DNA of 64,000 bases from Sulfitobacter aestuariivivens (GTDB lineage: Bacteria; Pseudomonadota; Alphaproteobacteria; Rhodobacterales; Rhodobacteraceae): positions 1,583,836 to 1,647,835 of the forward strand of contig NZ_JACTAG010000002.1 in assembly GCF_014763045.1 (NCBI RefSeq). The letters run 5' to 3'. Made by a program: the position numbers and the translations under genes. The notes beneath the pieces were generated by a model. The model did not search any database. It was not told the origin of the DNA and saw only the letters and a program-made list of their open reading frames with translations. Positions 1-9,598 of this stretch are shown piece by piece. Numbering within the stretch: the stretch's first letter is position 1; each line of letters starts with the position of its first letter.

Positions 1-996
1 CTCCAGATGCTGCGCGATCTGCGCAATCGCGGCGTTCATCAAGGCAAACTCCGCCGAGCCGCCGGTAAAGGCACCTGACCGCAGATCGGCCTGGCTGGGT
101 ACGCAGCCGATCAAGGTCGGGTGGCCCGGATTCTTGAGATTGACATAGACCATGCCGGAAAACTGTTCGGCGAGGATTTGCGCCAGCGTGCCTGCAAGGG
201 CCGCGGGGGAGGTCGCGCCCGCCTGTGGAGCGGACGACAGGGCCACAGGCAGGCCATGGGCGATGACCTCATCCAGGATTTCCACGGATTCCATCGCAAA
301 GCGCAGCGGGCTGACGGTGAAGCTGAGCGCGAAAGACAAGATTGGGCGACGCGCAAATGCCTCCACTCCCCCCGCGATCAGATCGCCCAGCGCGCGGATT
401 TTCCAGACCTGATCGGCCCGATACTCGTTTGCCATGACGTGCTTGGTGGTGCCTGCCAGGCAGGCGTAGAAAGAGTTCACTCCGATGTCCGCTGTCTCCA
501 GATCGCGCGGCACCACGGGGCGCATGTAGAAATGGATGTTATCCAGCCGGTCGCAGAGCCTGCCGATATCGTAATTGTCCCGCAGCGTCGTTTCGCGGAC
601 CCGCCCCTCCAGATCGAGGATGTTGACCGCCGATCCACCCGTCCCGAGGTAGACCCGCGCACCGCCAATATTGAGATCATGCTTTGCCTCCAGCCCCGCC
701 AGTAGAACCTCTTTGCAGGCGACCTTGCGCATCCTGTCGATCAAGGCGGCAGGAATGCGCACACGCTCTGTCTCAGTGTCGAGCGGGCAACCGGCGTTCA
801 GGAAGACATCCCGGATCGGACCCGCATCCACCTGCACGCCAGTACGCCCAAGGACTTCGTAGGCGGCGTCGATGATCTGACCCACCGCATCCGCTGACAG
901 GGGCCGGAACGCCGTGCTGGTGGCGCCGGGCGGCACCGACTGCGAGGCGCTGCTGTCAGCGGCCAGTTCGAGTTTGCGCGCACGGGTACGTCGCAT
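1..996 (-). CDS. MttB/MtgB-superfamily (trimethylamine methyltransferase family) corrinoid methyltransferase, 3' end cut by window
   Basis: Cytoplasmic methyltransferase of the family that moves a methyl group from a methylated amine to a cobalamin-binding protein. The frame stays open for 332 codons from an ATG with AAAGG seven bases upstream and runs off the window, so the C-terminus is missing. Family-like stretches include YLGTGGSAVN near residue 116, a barrel segment with QAGATSPAALAG, and SGAFTGGSAE near the edge. There is no in-frame amber codon in the visible part, so it looks like the non-pyrrolysine branch, whose characterised members use compounds such as glycine betaine. It diverges from a GlxA-type regulator across a short region with a perfect palindrome, which suggests local control by quaternary-amine supply. 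The substrate cannot be told from the sequence. Confidence 0.85.
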   Translation of the reverse strand, partial: MRRTRARKLELAADSSASQSVPPGATSTAFRPLSADAVGQIIDAAYEVLGRTGVQVDAGPIRDVFLNAGCPLDTETERVRIPAALIDRMRKVACKEVLLAGLEAKHDLNIGGARVYLGTGGSAVNILDLEGRVRETTLRDNYDIGRLCDRLDNIHFYMRPVVPRDLETADIGVNSFYACLAGTTKHVMANEYRADQVWKIRALGDLIAGGVEAFARRPILSFALSFTVSPLRFAMESVEILDEVIAHGLPVALSSAPQAGATSPAALAGTLAQILAEQFSGMVYVNLKNPGHPTLIGCVPSQADLRSGAFTGGSAEFALMNAAIAQIAQHLE

Positions 997-1109
997 GAAG
1001 CAGCCTTTCAGGTGTTGCAGTCTCCCGATTATAGGGTGTTGTAGCGCGGTCGAAGCGGCGGGATCGGACAAAGACTGTGCGAAATCGGACGTATGAACTG
1101 CAGATTCTG

Positions 1110-1125
1110 CACAATTTCAATTGTG
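1110..1125. promoter_or_regulatory. Perfect inverted repeat, candidate operator of the mttB-like/glxA divergon
   Basis: CACAATT and AATTGTG are separated by two bases (TC) in the 159-base gap between two divergent genes. A 7-bp perfect dyad in this place is a natural binding site for a dimeric regulator, most simply the adjacent GlxA-type protein. Function is inferred from position and symmetry only. Confidence 0.5.
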
Positions 1126-1155
1126 AGCTGAGGCGCGTTGCGCCACGCTTTGCCC

Positions 1156-2133
1156 ATGAGCAAAAGAATCGGATTTTTCGTGCCACCGCAGGTCTCTCTG
1201 CTGGGGCTGGATTGCGCGCTGGACACGTTGCGGGTGGCGAACCGCGTGCGCGGCGATGATTTCTACCGCTGGTGCACAATCGGGGAAGCGGACCACGCGG
1301 TGCAAACCTCAAACGACCTGCGGCTGGCGCTCGATTACACCATGCACGAAAGCCTGCCGGAGCTTGATATGCTCTTTGTCTGTGGGTCCATTGATCCCGC
1401 GGAGCCGAAGTCCGCGCGCACGGTGCCTTGGTTGCGGTATATGTCGCGGCGTGTGCCAACCTTGGGCGGTATCACATCCGGCGCTTTCCTTTTGGCCCGA
1501 GCGGGACTGTTGGATGGCTACACTTGTACTGTACACTGGGAAAACGCAGACCTGTTTCGGCAAGAGTTTCCAGATATCCGCGTGTCAGACGCGGTCTTTG
1601 TGATCGACCGCGACCGGATGACAAGCGCGGGGGGGCTTTTGACCATCGACCTCTTCCTGCAGGTAATTTCCGCCGATTGCGGCGCGGCAATGACACTATC
1701 GGTGCTCAGCGTCTTTCAGAAAGATCGGATGCGCGGGCCTTCCGATCCGCAGACATGGTCATTGGCGCGCGGTTCCAAATTGCACCCTAGGCAGATCTTA
1801 AAGGCCGTGAATCTTATGGAGCAAAACATTGAAACGCCACTGAAGATGGAAGAGATCGCGCGCGGCACAGGGGTGTCGTCAAGGCACCTCAACCGCTTGT
1901 TCAAGCAGCACTTTGACCAAACATCCTCCGAGTACTATCGCGACCTGCGTCTGTCGCGGGCGCAGCGATTGCTGCGGACCACGTCGCTGTCGGTCTTGGA
2001 GGTCGCCAACGCCTGCGGCTTTGCTGCCCAATCGTCTTTTGCTCGCCAATTTTCGCAGACCTTTGGCCACGTACCCTCGGCGAACCGGCGGCAACACGGT
2101 CTAAGTTGCCAGCCGAGATCAGAGGATGAGTGA
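1156..2133 (+). CDS. GlxA-family transcriptional regulator (DJ-1/PfpI domain plus AraC-type HTH)
   Basis: DNA-binding regulator of 325 residues. Residues about 5-170 form a class-I glutamine-amidotransferase-like (DJ-1/PfpI) domain beginning KRIGFFVPPQVSLLGLD. Residues about 215-320 form a tandem AraC/XylS helix-turn-helix, with GTGVSSRHLNRLFKQHF as the first recognition region and ANACGFAAQSSFARQF as the second. I start at the ATG of MSKRIGFF because the domain begins there; an in-frame upstream codon would add six unconserved residues. Regulators of this build control glycine betaine, carnitine, sarcosine or arginine use in Pseudomonas (GbdR, CdhR, SouR, ArgR), which fits the divergent methyltransferase. 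The effector is unknown. Confidence 0.9.
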   Translation: MSKRIGFFVPPQVSLLGLDCALDTLRVANRVRGDDFYRWCTIGEADHAVQTSNDLRLALDYTMHESLPELDMLFVCGSIDPAEPKSARTVPWLRYMSRRVPTLGGITSGAFLLARAGLLDGYTCTVHWENADLFRQEFPDIRVSDAVFVIDRDRMTSAGGLLTIDLFLQVISADCGAAMTLSVLSVFQKDRMRGPSDPQTWSLARGSKLHPRQILKAVNLMEQNIETPLKMEEIARGTGVSSRHLNRLFKQHFDQTSSEYYRDLRLSRAQRLLRTTSLSVLEVANACGFAAQSSFARQFSQTFGHVPSANRRQHGLSCQPRSEDE

Positions 2134-2707
2134 CGTGGCGCAAGGACGCCCCAAACAGCAAATCGCAAGCAGCTATCGTCACACCAACAGGCTGCCCACA
2201 ACACTCCGTCAGATCTGCTAAATCGATCAGAATATGGCAACTTTTTTTGAATGCAGCGTGCGTGTTTTTGCGACTGCCAAGAAAACCCAATTCCTGTAAT
2301 TGGTCTTTCTCACGGCTGACACAATGGGCGAGCAGCGATCATTCGGCTCCAAGTACGCCACGACAACAAAGTCCCGCGACCCGATTGTTCGAACCCTGTG
2401 CGGCGAAAGGGTGGATTGGAATGCCTCATTTTTGACCCTCTCAATGGCCGCTCCGGTGAAATCCGCTGCGCTGCAAAATGCGTGCCGCTGCACGTGCGGG
2501 GAAATGCTGCTTGAGCAATAGCCGCACTTGCACAAGTCCGGTCTGTCCGCAAAACAGACCTGAGCGCGGTGCGCAGCGAGCAACTGGAATGAGCCCAGGC
2601 CTACGGGATGCTGCACGGGGAACGCATGTCAGTTATTGATCATTCGGTGACGAGCGAAGTTTTTTCATGTAGTGCCAATCAGCAAACAAGACCGAAAGAC
2701 GTAGTTC
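2134..2707. other. 574-base gene-poor stretch, possible decayed sequence
   Basis: I see no convincing gene, RNA or mobile element here. The longest open frame (2227-2616, minus, 129 codons) lacks a ribosome-binding site, resembles no family I know and has the uneven composition of chance translation. The stretch looks less GC-rich than its neighbours, with runs of A and T around 2235-2300 and 2655-2720. It may be the remnant of a lost gene. Confidence 0.4.
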
Positions 2708-3133
2708 ATGCACCCTACAGAAAAAATTGTTCGCCAGTTTCACGGGTCATGGGGACTGCGCGATCCTGACCGCGGGGCAGAAGTTATTTCAGATGATTGC
2801 GATTTTGAAGATATCGCTCGTCAAGAAAAACTCACCGGAAAGGAGGCGTACAAGGACGACTACTATCGTTGGCGGGAGGCTTTTCCAGACGGTCTTTGCG
2901 AAATTGAGAACGTCATTGTCAGCCAATGCGGAGAATGGGCAACAGTTGAGTTCCGCAATAGCGGCATTCACGCCGGTGTTCTGCGTTCTAGTCTTGGCAA
3001 TTTTCAACCAACGGGAAAGAAAGCCGAAGTTCGCTATTGCTCCGTGATGAGAGTCAAAGACGGAATGGTGGTCGAAGGCCGCGATTACTATGACAGCGCG
3101 ACGATCGCCCGCCAATTGGGGTTGGTTGACTAG
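2708..3133 (+). CDS. SnoaL-like / NTF2-fold protein
   Basis: Small cytoplasmic alpha+beta barrel of 141 residues of the SnoaL/NTF2-like superfamily. Typical features are the N-terminal amphipathic helix (EKIVRQFHGSWG), the DYYRWREAFPDG segment that lines the pocket in SnoaL-type proteins, and a C-terminal strand MRVKDGMVVEGRDYYD. The fold hosts cyclases, isomerases, dehydratases and non-enzymes, so the reaction cannot be assigned. The gene stands alone, and its base composition is less GC-rich than the flanking genes, as is the upstream gap, which hints at acquisition. No signal peptide is seen. Confidence 0.75.
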   Translation: MHPTEKIVRQFHGSWGLRDPDRGAEVISDDCDFEDIARQEKLTGKEAYKDDYYRWREAFPDGLCEIENVIVSQCGEWATVEFRNSGIHAGVLRSSLGNFQPTGKKAEVRYCSVMRVKDGMVVEGRDYYDSATIARQLGLVD

Positions 3134-3374
3134 CGCCGTGAGTTCTTTCTGCCGCGCACATCTTACAGCCGTTGCAGAAACCGGGCGTTCGTGGCGTGGA
3201 GGAAGTGTCGGCTTCGTCCGCTTACGCAACATTTGCCACATTACGCAACGCGCACGGGGCGGGTTCCCTCACAAAACTGTAATGTGATCCGGGCCATATT
3301 TGCGCCCCCGGGCGGTTGATAAGCCTGTGTAATGACGTACCTAGGACCCAACGCATTACCAAAAGGGATATCTC

Positions 3375-4709
3375 ATGACCCGACTGCCACTTGTTGCGGT
3401 GCTTCTGGCCATTCTGACGGCGGGCTTTGCGCGCGCCAACGAAGCGGTGACGTATTTTACGCTTGATAACGGGATGGAAGTGGTTGTGGTCGAGGATCAT
3501 CGCGCGCCGGTGGTGCAGCAGATGGTGTGGTATCGGGCGGGATCGGCAGATGAGCCCAAGGGGTCTTCCGGGGTGGCGCATTTTCTTGAACATTTGTTGT
3601 TCAAGGCCACGGACAAGCTGGAGTCAGGTGAATTTTCCGCAACCGTGGCGGCGAATGGCGGGCGTGACAACGCCTTCACCAGTTATGATTACACGGCCTA
3701 TCATCAGCGGATCGCGGCGGACCGGCTGGAACTGATGATGTCAATGGAGGCAGACCGGATGCGCAACATCCGCCTGACGCCCGAAGACATCCGGACCGAA
3801 AGGGACGTGATCATCGAAGAGCGCAACCAGCGGACTGAAAACAGCCCCGGTGCGCTGATGGGCGAGCAGATGAATGCGATGCAGTTCCTCAATCACCGCT
3901 ATGGCACCCCGATCATCGGCTGGATGCACGAGATGGAAGAGCTGGACATGGCCGATGCGCTTGGCTTTTACGAGACCTATTACGCGCCCAACAATGCGAT
4001 CCTTGTGGTGTCTGGCGATGTAGAGCCCGACGCGGTGCGCGCATTGGCTGAGACGTACTATGGCGTGATCCCGGCCAATCCGGATCTGCCCGAACGCGTG
4101 CGCACGCAGGAGCCGCCCCAGACCGCCGCGCGTCGGCTGACGTTCAAGGACGACCGTGTGGCACAGCCCTATATCAGCCGGTCCTATCTGGCGCCTGAGC
4201 GCGACCCCGGCGCGCAGGAAAAGGCTGCCGCGCTGACCATTCTGGCAGAAATTCTGGGGGGCGGTACGACATCCTATCTTGCCGAAAAGATGCAGTTCGA
4301 CACCCAATTGGCGACCTACACGGGGGCGTTCTATCGGGGCAGTACGCTGGACGATGCGACCTTTGATATGGCGGTGGTCCCGGCGGCGGGCGTGTCGCTG
4401 CAAGACGCCGAAGACGCGATGGATGCGGCCCTTGAGAGTTTCATGAAAGAGGGCATCGACGCCGAACAGCTGGAGCGCATCAAGCTGCAGATCAGGGCGG
4501 ATCAGATCTATGCCCGCGACGATGCCGACCGTGTCGGCAGCCGCTATGGCAGTGCGCTGGCCATCGGGCTGAGCGTGCGGGATGTGCAGGAATGGCCTGA
4601 CCTGCTGCAGGCTGTCACAGCCGAAGATATCATGGCGGTCGCCGCCGAGGTCCTGCAGCCCGAACTGTCCGTCACCGGATGGCTGATGAAAGAGGAGGCC
4701 ACGCAATGA
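3375..4709 (+). CDS. M16-family zinc peptidase, catalytic partner
   Basis: Secreted or periplasmic metallopeptidase of the insulinase/processing-peptidase family, 444 residues. A signal peptide covers residues 1-21 (MTRLPLVAVLLAILTAGFARA). The inverted zinc motif HxxEH is intact as H69-F-L-E72-H73. The Peptidase_M16 N-terminal domain is followed from about residue 190 by the inactive C-terminal half (DALGFYETYYAPNNAILVVSG). The stop overlaps the start of the next M16 gene (ATGA), so the two are translated together and probably form a heterodimer, as mitochondrial processing peptidase and related bacterial pairs do. The substrate is unknown; clearing of peptides or of exported protein fragments is plausible. 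Confidence 0.92.
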   Translation: MTRLPLVAVLLAILTAGFARANEAVTYFTLDNGMEVVVVEDHRAPVVQQMVWYRAGSADEPKGSSGVAHFLEHLLFKATDKLESGEFSATVAANGGRDNAFTSYDYTAYHQRIAADRLELMMSMEADRMRNIRLTPEDIRTERDVIIEERNQRTENSPGALMGEQMNAMQFLNHRYGTPIIGWMHEMEELDMADALGFYETYYAPNNAILVVSGDVEPDAVRALAETYYGVIPANPDLPERVRTQEPPQTAARRLTFKDDRVAQPYISRSYLAPERDPGAQEKAAALTILAEILGGGTTSYLAEKMQFDTQLATYTGAFYRGSTLDDATFDMAVVPAAGVSLQDAEDAMDAALESFMKEGIDAEQLERIKLQIRADQIYARDDADRVGSRYGSALAIGLSVRDVQEWPDLLQAVTAEDIMAVAAEVLQPELSVTGWLMKEEATQ

Positions 4710-6022
4710 GGCTGATCACCGCTGCATTTCTGGTCCTGATGGCGGCCCTGCCCGCGCGTGCCGAAGTTGACATCAAGTCCGTCACCAGCGCGGGTGGCAT
4801 TACCGCCTGGCTGGTTGAGGACCATTCGATCCCCTTCGTTGCGCTTGAAATCCGCTTTCGCGGGGGGGCGTCGCTTGACGCGCCGGGCAAGCGCGGCGCG
4901 ACCAATCTGATGACGGCGCTTCTGGAAGAGGGGGCCGCAGATATGGATGCGCGCGCCTTCAGCCGCGCATCTGAGGCTCTGGCGACCTCCTTTGGCTTTG
5001 ACGTGAGCAACGACCGGCTGTCCGTCTCGGCGCGGTTTCTGACCGAGAACAGGGATGCATCCGTCGCCCTGCTGCGCGATGCGCTGATCGCGCCACGGTT
5101 CGATGCGGAGGCGATCGAGCGGGTGCGCGGGCAGGTGCTGTCGGTCATCCAGTCCGACCTCAAAGACCCAAGCGAGATCGCATCAGCCACGTTCAACCGC
5201 ATCGCTTTTGGCGATCACCCTTACGGGTCATCGCTGAACGGCACACAAGAAAGTGTCGCGGCCCTGACGCGCGATGACCTGATCGCGGCCAAAGATGCGG
5301 TCATGGCCCGAGACCGCATTTACGTGAGTGCTGTGGGGGACATCACGCCCGAGGATCTGGGTGTGCTGATGGACACGCTTTTTGCCGATCTGCCGCAGAC
5401 CGGTGCACCGATGCCGCGCCGGGCCGATGTCGATATCCCGCCCGGGGTCACGGTTGTCGATTTCCCGACACCGCAGAGTGTCGCGTTGTTCGGGCAGCAG
5501 GGCATCAAGCAAAGCGACCCGGATTTCTTCGCGGCGCATATCCTCAATCACGTGCTGGGGGGCGGGTCTTTTGAAAGCCGCCTGATGAGCGAAGTGCGCG
5601 AAAAGCGGGGGCTGACCTATGGTGTCTATTCCTATCTGGTGCCGCGTGATCTGGCAGAGGTCTATCTGGGTCAGGTCAGTTCCGCCAATGACCGCATCGC
5701 TCAGGCGGTCGAGGTCATTCGCGATGAATGGCAAAAGGCCGCACAAGACGGGCTGACGGATCAAGAGTTGAAGGACGCCAAGACCTATATCACCGGGGCC
5801 TACCCGTTGCGGTTTGACGGCAACGTGCCCATTGCGAATATTCTGGTGGGCATGCAGATGATCGGTCTGCCGATCGACTATATCGCCACGCGCAACGACA
5901 AGGTCGAGGCGGTCACCCAGGGCGATATCAAACGTGTTGCGGGCGAACTGCTGGACCCGGAGGGGCTGCATTTCGTGGTGGTTGGGCAGCCCGAAGGGTT
6001 GGAAACAACCGTGGGCGACTGA
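4706..6022 (+). CDS. M16-family peptidase-like protein, non-catalytic partner
   Basis: 438-residue partner of the preceding peptidase, with its own signal peptide (MRLITAAFLVLMAALPARA). In the position of the zinc motif it has NLMTALLEEGA, so the HxxEH residues are absent and this subunit should not bind zinc. The R/Y substrate-binding motif of the second half is present in EVREKRGLTYGVYSYL. The combination, zinc site in one subunit and R-Y pair in the other, is the pattern of heterodimeric M16 peptidases. I chose the ATG overlapping the upstream stop rather than an upstream in-frame codon because the signal peptide starts there. Confidence 0.9.
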   Translation: MRLITAAFLVLMAALPARAEVDIKSVTSAGGITAWLVEDHSIPFVALEIRFRGGASLDAPGKRGATNLMTALLEEGAADMDARAFSRASEALATSFGFDVSNDRLSVSARFLTENRDASVALLRDALIAPRFDAEAIERVRGQVLSVIQSDLKDPSEIASATFNRIAFGDHPYGSSLNGTQESVAALTRDDLIAAKDAVMARDRIYVSAVGDITPEDLGVLMDTLFADLPQTGAPMPRRADVDIPPGVTVVDFPTPQSVALFGQQGIKQSDPDFFAAHILNHVLGGGSFESRLMSEVREKRGLTYGVYSYLVPRDLAEVYLGQVSSANDRIAQAVEVIRDEWQKAAQDGLTDQELKDAKTYITGAYPLRFDGNVPIANILVGMQMIGLPIDYIATRNDKVEAVTQGDIKRVAGELLDPEGLHFVVVGQPEGLETTVGD

Positions 6023-6043
6023 CACCCAGGGTGGGCAGATAGC

Positions 6044-8389
6044 CTACTCTCCGTAAGGGACCCAGATGTTCTTGACCTCGGTCGCGGCTTCCAGAAACGC
6101 GCGGCCCTCACCGTCGGATGTCATCCAGTCGCGGGCCATGCCGTGGTTCACCCATGTCCGCTTGAGGTTGCCGGCGGCGGCTTTCTCGATCACGGCGGAA
6201 TGCGCGGCGGCGCCAAAGCTCCAGACCGCGTCGACATCGAGATGACGCGCCATAGGCTCTGCCAGATCGGCATGCGCGCCTGTTAGGATGTTGACCACGC
6301 CCGCCGGGACGTCGGATGTCTCGAGCACCTGGACAAAGTCGGTCGCGGCCAGCGGGAAGGGTTCTGACGCGGCCAGGATCACGCGGTTGCCCATGGCGAT
6401 CGCGGGTGCCATGCACGACACCAATCCCAGCAGCGGTGCCTCGTCCGGGCAGATCGCGCCGATCACGCCCACGGGTTCCTTCATCGCGAGCGCCACACCC
6501 CGGATTGGCACGCCGTGCACCTGCCCGTCATATTTGTCGGCCCAGGCGGCATAGGTAAACAGACGCTGCACGGCGGCGTCGACCTCTTTCGCGCCTGATC
6601 TGCTGCCGGTGAGATTATTCAGCCGATCGGCAAATTCCGCGTGCCGCACGACAAGATTTTCCGCGATGAAATAGAGGATCTGCGCGCGCAGATGTCCGGT
6701 GGTTGCCGACCAGCCTTTTGCGGCGTGCGCCGCCTCGACCGCATTGCGCAGGTCCTTGCGGTTGGCCAGCGAGGCATGCCCCAAAAGCGCGCCGTTCTTG
6801 CTGTAGACCCCGCGCGAATAACCGCCATCGGGCCGCGCCTGCTTGCCTGCGATGTAAAGTTTGGCTGTGCGGTCCACCGTATCCTGGGGCGCGCCGTCGC
6901 CCTCGAACGCCGCGATTTCCTTGAGCGGTCTGCGGGTGCCTTTGGGCCTGGTGTAGGCTGCCAGCCCTTCCCAGCCCCCCTCGCGGCCAAAGCCACTTTC
7001 ACGCACGCCGCCAAATCCGGCGGCGGCATCCATGAGGTTGGTGCCGTTGATCCAGACAATGCCGGTTCTGAGCTTGGGGGCGATATCAAGTGCGAGGTTC
7101 ACATTCTCTGACCAGACCGTCGCGGCCAGTCCGTAGCGCGTGTTGTTGGCCAGCTGTACGGCCTCTTCGGGGGTGCGGAAGGTGGTTGAGACCAGTACGG
7201 GGCCAAAGATTTCTTCCTGCATCAGCGTATCGGCGGGATGCAAACCGGTGATCAGCGTTGGCGGGTAGAAACACCCCGCCTCGGGCACATCCACGTCCGC
7301 CACAAAGCGTTCCCCGGCGGGGTTGGCGTTGATCATCTCGCTGACCGACTGCAATTGCACCGGGTCCACCAGCGTGCCCACATCAATGCTTTTGTCCAAG
7401 GGATCGCCAAGGCGCAGTTTGCCCATGCGCGTGCGCAGCTTGGCATAAAACAGATCGGCCACCGGTTCGTGCACCAGCAGTCGCGAGCCTGCACAGCACA
7501 CCTGACCCTGATTGAACCAGATCGCGTCGACCAGGCCTTCGACGGCGGAATCGAGATCGGCGTCATCAAAGACGATGTAGGGTGATTTGCCGCCCAGCTC
7601 GAGCGTGAGCGCCTTGCCGGATCCTGCTGTCGCTGCGCGGATGCGGCGGCCCACGTCCGTCGATCCGGTAAAGGCGATCTTGTCGATATCGTCATGCGCC
7701 ACGATCATTTCGCCCACGGCCCCGTCGCCGGTGACGATATTCACGACACCTTTCGGAAGCCCGGCCTGAAGACAGATATCCGCAAACAGCAACGCGGTCA
7801 GCGACGTGTACTCGGCAGGTTTGAGGACCACGGTATTGCCCATCGCAAGCGCGGGCGCGACTTTCCATGCCAGCATCAACAGCGGGAAGTTCCACGGGAT
7901 GATCTGCCCGCAGACGCCAATCGCCTGCGCATCGGGCAGTTCGCTGTCCATCAGTTGGGCCATGCCCGCGTGATAGTAGAAATGGCGCTGCGCCAGCGGC
8001 ACGTCGATGTCGCGCGCCTCGCGGATGGGTTTGCCGTTGTCCATCACCTCAAGCACAGCGAAAAGACGCGCATGTTTCTGCAAGAGCCGCGCCAGCGCAT
8101 AGATATACCGTGCGCGGCCCGGGCCGCCCAGCTTCTCCCATTTTGGCTGCGCCCGACGGGCGGCTTTGACGGCGGCATCCACATCGTTCTGAGTTGCCTG
8201 TGACAGGGACGCCAGAACATTTCCATTGGCCGGGTTCTTGGCCTCAAAACCATCGGAAGGCGTGGTAAATGCGCCGTCGATGAAATGACCAAAGCGATCG
8301 CCCTGGTCCACCAGCCACGCCAGCGCTTCTGCAGCGGACTCAGGGGCCGCCCCATATTCCATCGTTTCGAATATCTCGGGGATGGTCAT
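6044..8389 (-). CDS. Two-domain aldehyde dehydrogenase family protein
   Basis: 781-residue NAD(P)-dependent aldehyde dehydrogenase with a duplicated architecture. Residues 30-500 are a complete ALDH domain: PWNFPL near 165, TGSTDVGR near 241, general base E264 in LELGGKSP and nucleophile C298 in NQGQVCCAG. Residues about 510-781 repeat the N-terminal half of the fold ([21 protein letters not shown]) without a catalytic cysteine. It lies 34 bases downstream of deoC on the same strand, so it probably oxidises the acetaldehyde DeoC releases to acetate. Frames extending upstream of the chosen ATG cross the deoC stop and look unconserved. The ribosome-binding sequence (AAAGGGTGAAAG) lies in a copy of a dispersed repeat. 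Confidence 0.9.
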   Translation of the reverse strand: MTIPEIFETMEYGAAPESAAEALAWLVDQGDRFGHFIDGAFTTPSDGFEAKNPANGNVLASLSQATQNDVDAAVKAARRAQPKWEKLGGPGRARYIYALARLLQKHARLFAVLEVMDNGKPIREARDIDVPLAQRHFYYHAGMAQLMDSELPDAQAIGVCGQIIPWNFPLLMLAWKVAPALAMGNTVVLKPAEYTSLTALLFADICLQAGLPKGVVNIVTGDGAVGEMIVAHDDIDKIAFTGSTDVGRRIRAATAGSGKALTLELGGKSPYIVFDDADLDSAVEGLVDAIWFNQGQVCCAGSRLLVHEPVADLFYAKLRTRMGKLRLGDPLDKSIDVGTLVDPVQLQSVSEMINANPAGERFVADVDVPEAGCFYPPTLITGLHPADTLMQEEIFGPVLVSTTFRTPEEAVQLANNTRYGLAATVWSENVNLALDIAPKLRTGIVWINGTNLMDAAAGFGGVRESGFGREGGWEGLAAYTRPKGTRRPLKEIAAFEGDGAPQDTVDRTAKLYIAGKQARPDGGYSRGVYSKNGALLGHASLANRKDLRNAVEAAHAAKGWSATTGHLRAQILYFIAENLVVRHAEFADRLNNLTGSRSGAKEVDAAVQRLFTYAAWADKYDGQVHGVPIRGVALAMKEPVGVIGAICPDEAPLLGLVSCMAPAIAMGNRVILAASEPFPLAATDFVQVLETSDVPAGVVNILTGAHADLAEPMARHLDVDAVWSFGAAAHSAVIEKAAAGNLKRTWVNHGMARDWMTSDGEGRAFLEAATEVKNIWVPYGE

Positions 8390-8413
8390 GCTTTCACCCT
8401 TTTTCAAATACCT
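8390..8413 (-). repeat. Dispersed intergenic repeat copy carrying the RBS of the aldehyde dehydrogenase
   Basis: Read on the minus strand this is AGGTATTTGAAAAAGGGTGA followed by AAGC, directly before the ATG. Near-identical copies occur at 46734 and 60395, with variants at 36010 and 39006. Confidence 0.7.
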
Positions 8414-8423
8414 AATTCCGACG

Positions 8424-9428
8424 TCAGCCAACTGCGTGCCGGTAGGCGGCGGAGTAGCTGCCGGTGACGTAATGCTCCAGCTGCCGTTCGATGTCCGTGA
8501 GCAGCGATGAGGCGCCAAAACGGAACAGATCTGGGCGCGTCCAGCGGTCGCCCAACTCTTCCTTCATCAGTGCGAGGTAGGTGACCGCGTCTTTCGCCTT
8601 TGAGATACCGCCCGCAGGTTTGTAGCCGACGCGCAGCCCGGTGCGGTCGTAAAAGTCGCGGATCGCGCGGATCATTACCAGACTGACAGGCAGGGTCGCG
8701 TTCACGCTTTCCTTGCCGGTGGAGGTCTTGATGAAATCGGCCCCGGCCATCATGCACACAAGGCTGGCGCGCGCGACATTGCGCAGGGTGCCCAGCTCGC
8801 CGGTGGCGAGGATCGCCTTGACATGGGCATCGCCGCAGGCGGCGCGCATCGCGGCCATTTCGTCATAAAGCGCCTGCCAGTTGCCCATCAGCACATGGCG
8901 CCGCGAGATGACGATGTCGATCTCGGTGGCGCCGGCCTCGACGCTCATCTCGATTTCGCGCAGGCGCAGCTCGAACGGGGACAGGCCCGCCGGAAAGCCG
9001 GTCGAGACGGCGGCGATCGGGATATCCGTGCCCTGCAGGGCCTCGACGGCAGCCGGGATCATGTCATGATAGACGCAGACCGCCCCGGTGGTGATCGGTG
9101 CCATGCCCAGTGCGTCGAGGATTGCGGGGGCCACGGGCTGTTTTGCCTTGGCGCAAAGCCGCTGCACGCGGCGCGCGGTGTCGTCGCCCGAAAGCGTTGT
9201 CAGATCGATGCAGGTGATCGCGCGCAAGAGCCAGGCCGCCTGATGCGCTTTCTTGACTGACCGGCGTGTGCCGATGGTGCCGGCACGCCGCTCAATCGCC
9301 GAGGTGTTGGCCTGCACGGAACGGACCCAGTTCATGTCGAGCGGCAGGCCGGGATTGCGCGGTTCCGTGACCTGCGGCAGGTGACCGTGCGATGCGGCAA
9401 CGACGGGGTCTGTGGTTGTGGTGGACAT
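8424..9428 (-). CDS. deoC: Deoxyribose-phosphate aldolase
   Basis: Cytoplasmic class I aldolase splitting 2-deoxyribose 5-phosphate into glyceraldehyde 3-phosphate and acetaldehyde during deoxynucleoside use. The length is 334 residues, longer than the roughly 250 of E. coli because of an N-terminal extension, as in many alphaproteobacteria and eukaryotes. The catalytic set is visible: D171 in TEIDIVIS, the Schiff-base lysine K234 in ADFIKTSTGK and the second lysine K270 in VGYKPAGGIS. The start is the ATG of MSTTTTDP; an in-frame extension of 94 residues upstream is low-complexity and overlaps the neighbour's promoter region. Operon with the following aldehyde dehydrogenase. Confidence 0.95.
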   Translation of the reverse strand: MSTTTTDPVVAASHGHLPQVTEPRNPGLPLDMNWVRSVQANTSAIERRAGTIGTRRSVKKAHQAAWLLRAITCIDLTTLSGDDTARRVQRLCAKAKQPVAPAILDALGMAPITTGAVCVYHDMIPAAVEALQGTDIPIAAVSTGFPAGLSPFELRLREIEMSVEAGATEIDIVISRRHVLMGNWQALYDEMAAMRAACGDAHVKAILATGELGTLRNVARASLVCMMAGADFIKTSTGKESVNATLPVSLVMIRAIRDFYDRTGLRVGYKPAGGISKAKDAVTYLALMKEELGDRWTRPDLFRFGASSLLTDIERQLEHYVTGSYSAAYRHAVG

Positions 9429-9598
9429 GCGTGATCTCCGGCGGGGCCATGAGGGCGTTAAGGTGCCACGCGCGCCGGGCAGGCGCAAGCGGCGCTGCCC
9501 TCCGGTCATCTGCGCGAAAACTGCACAAACGGCCAGCAACCTTTGCACTTGGTGCGGCGATACAGACCTCAGGTAAGAAAACCGAAAGAGGCAAAGGC

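Noticed and set aside
1..996. Pyrrolysine (in-frame TAG) in the MttB-like gene
   Set aside because: No in-frame amber codon in the visible 332 codons; the missing C-terminus could not be checked.
2227..2616. 129-codon minus-strand frame
   Set aside because: No ribosome-binding site and no recognisable family; likely chance or decayed sequence.
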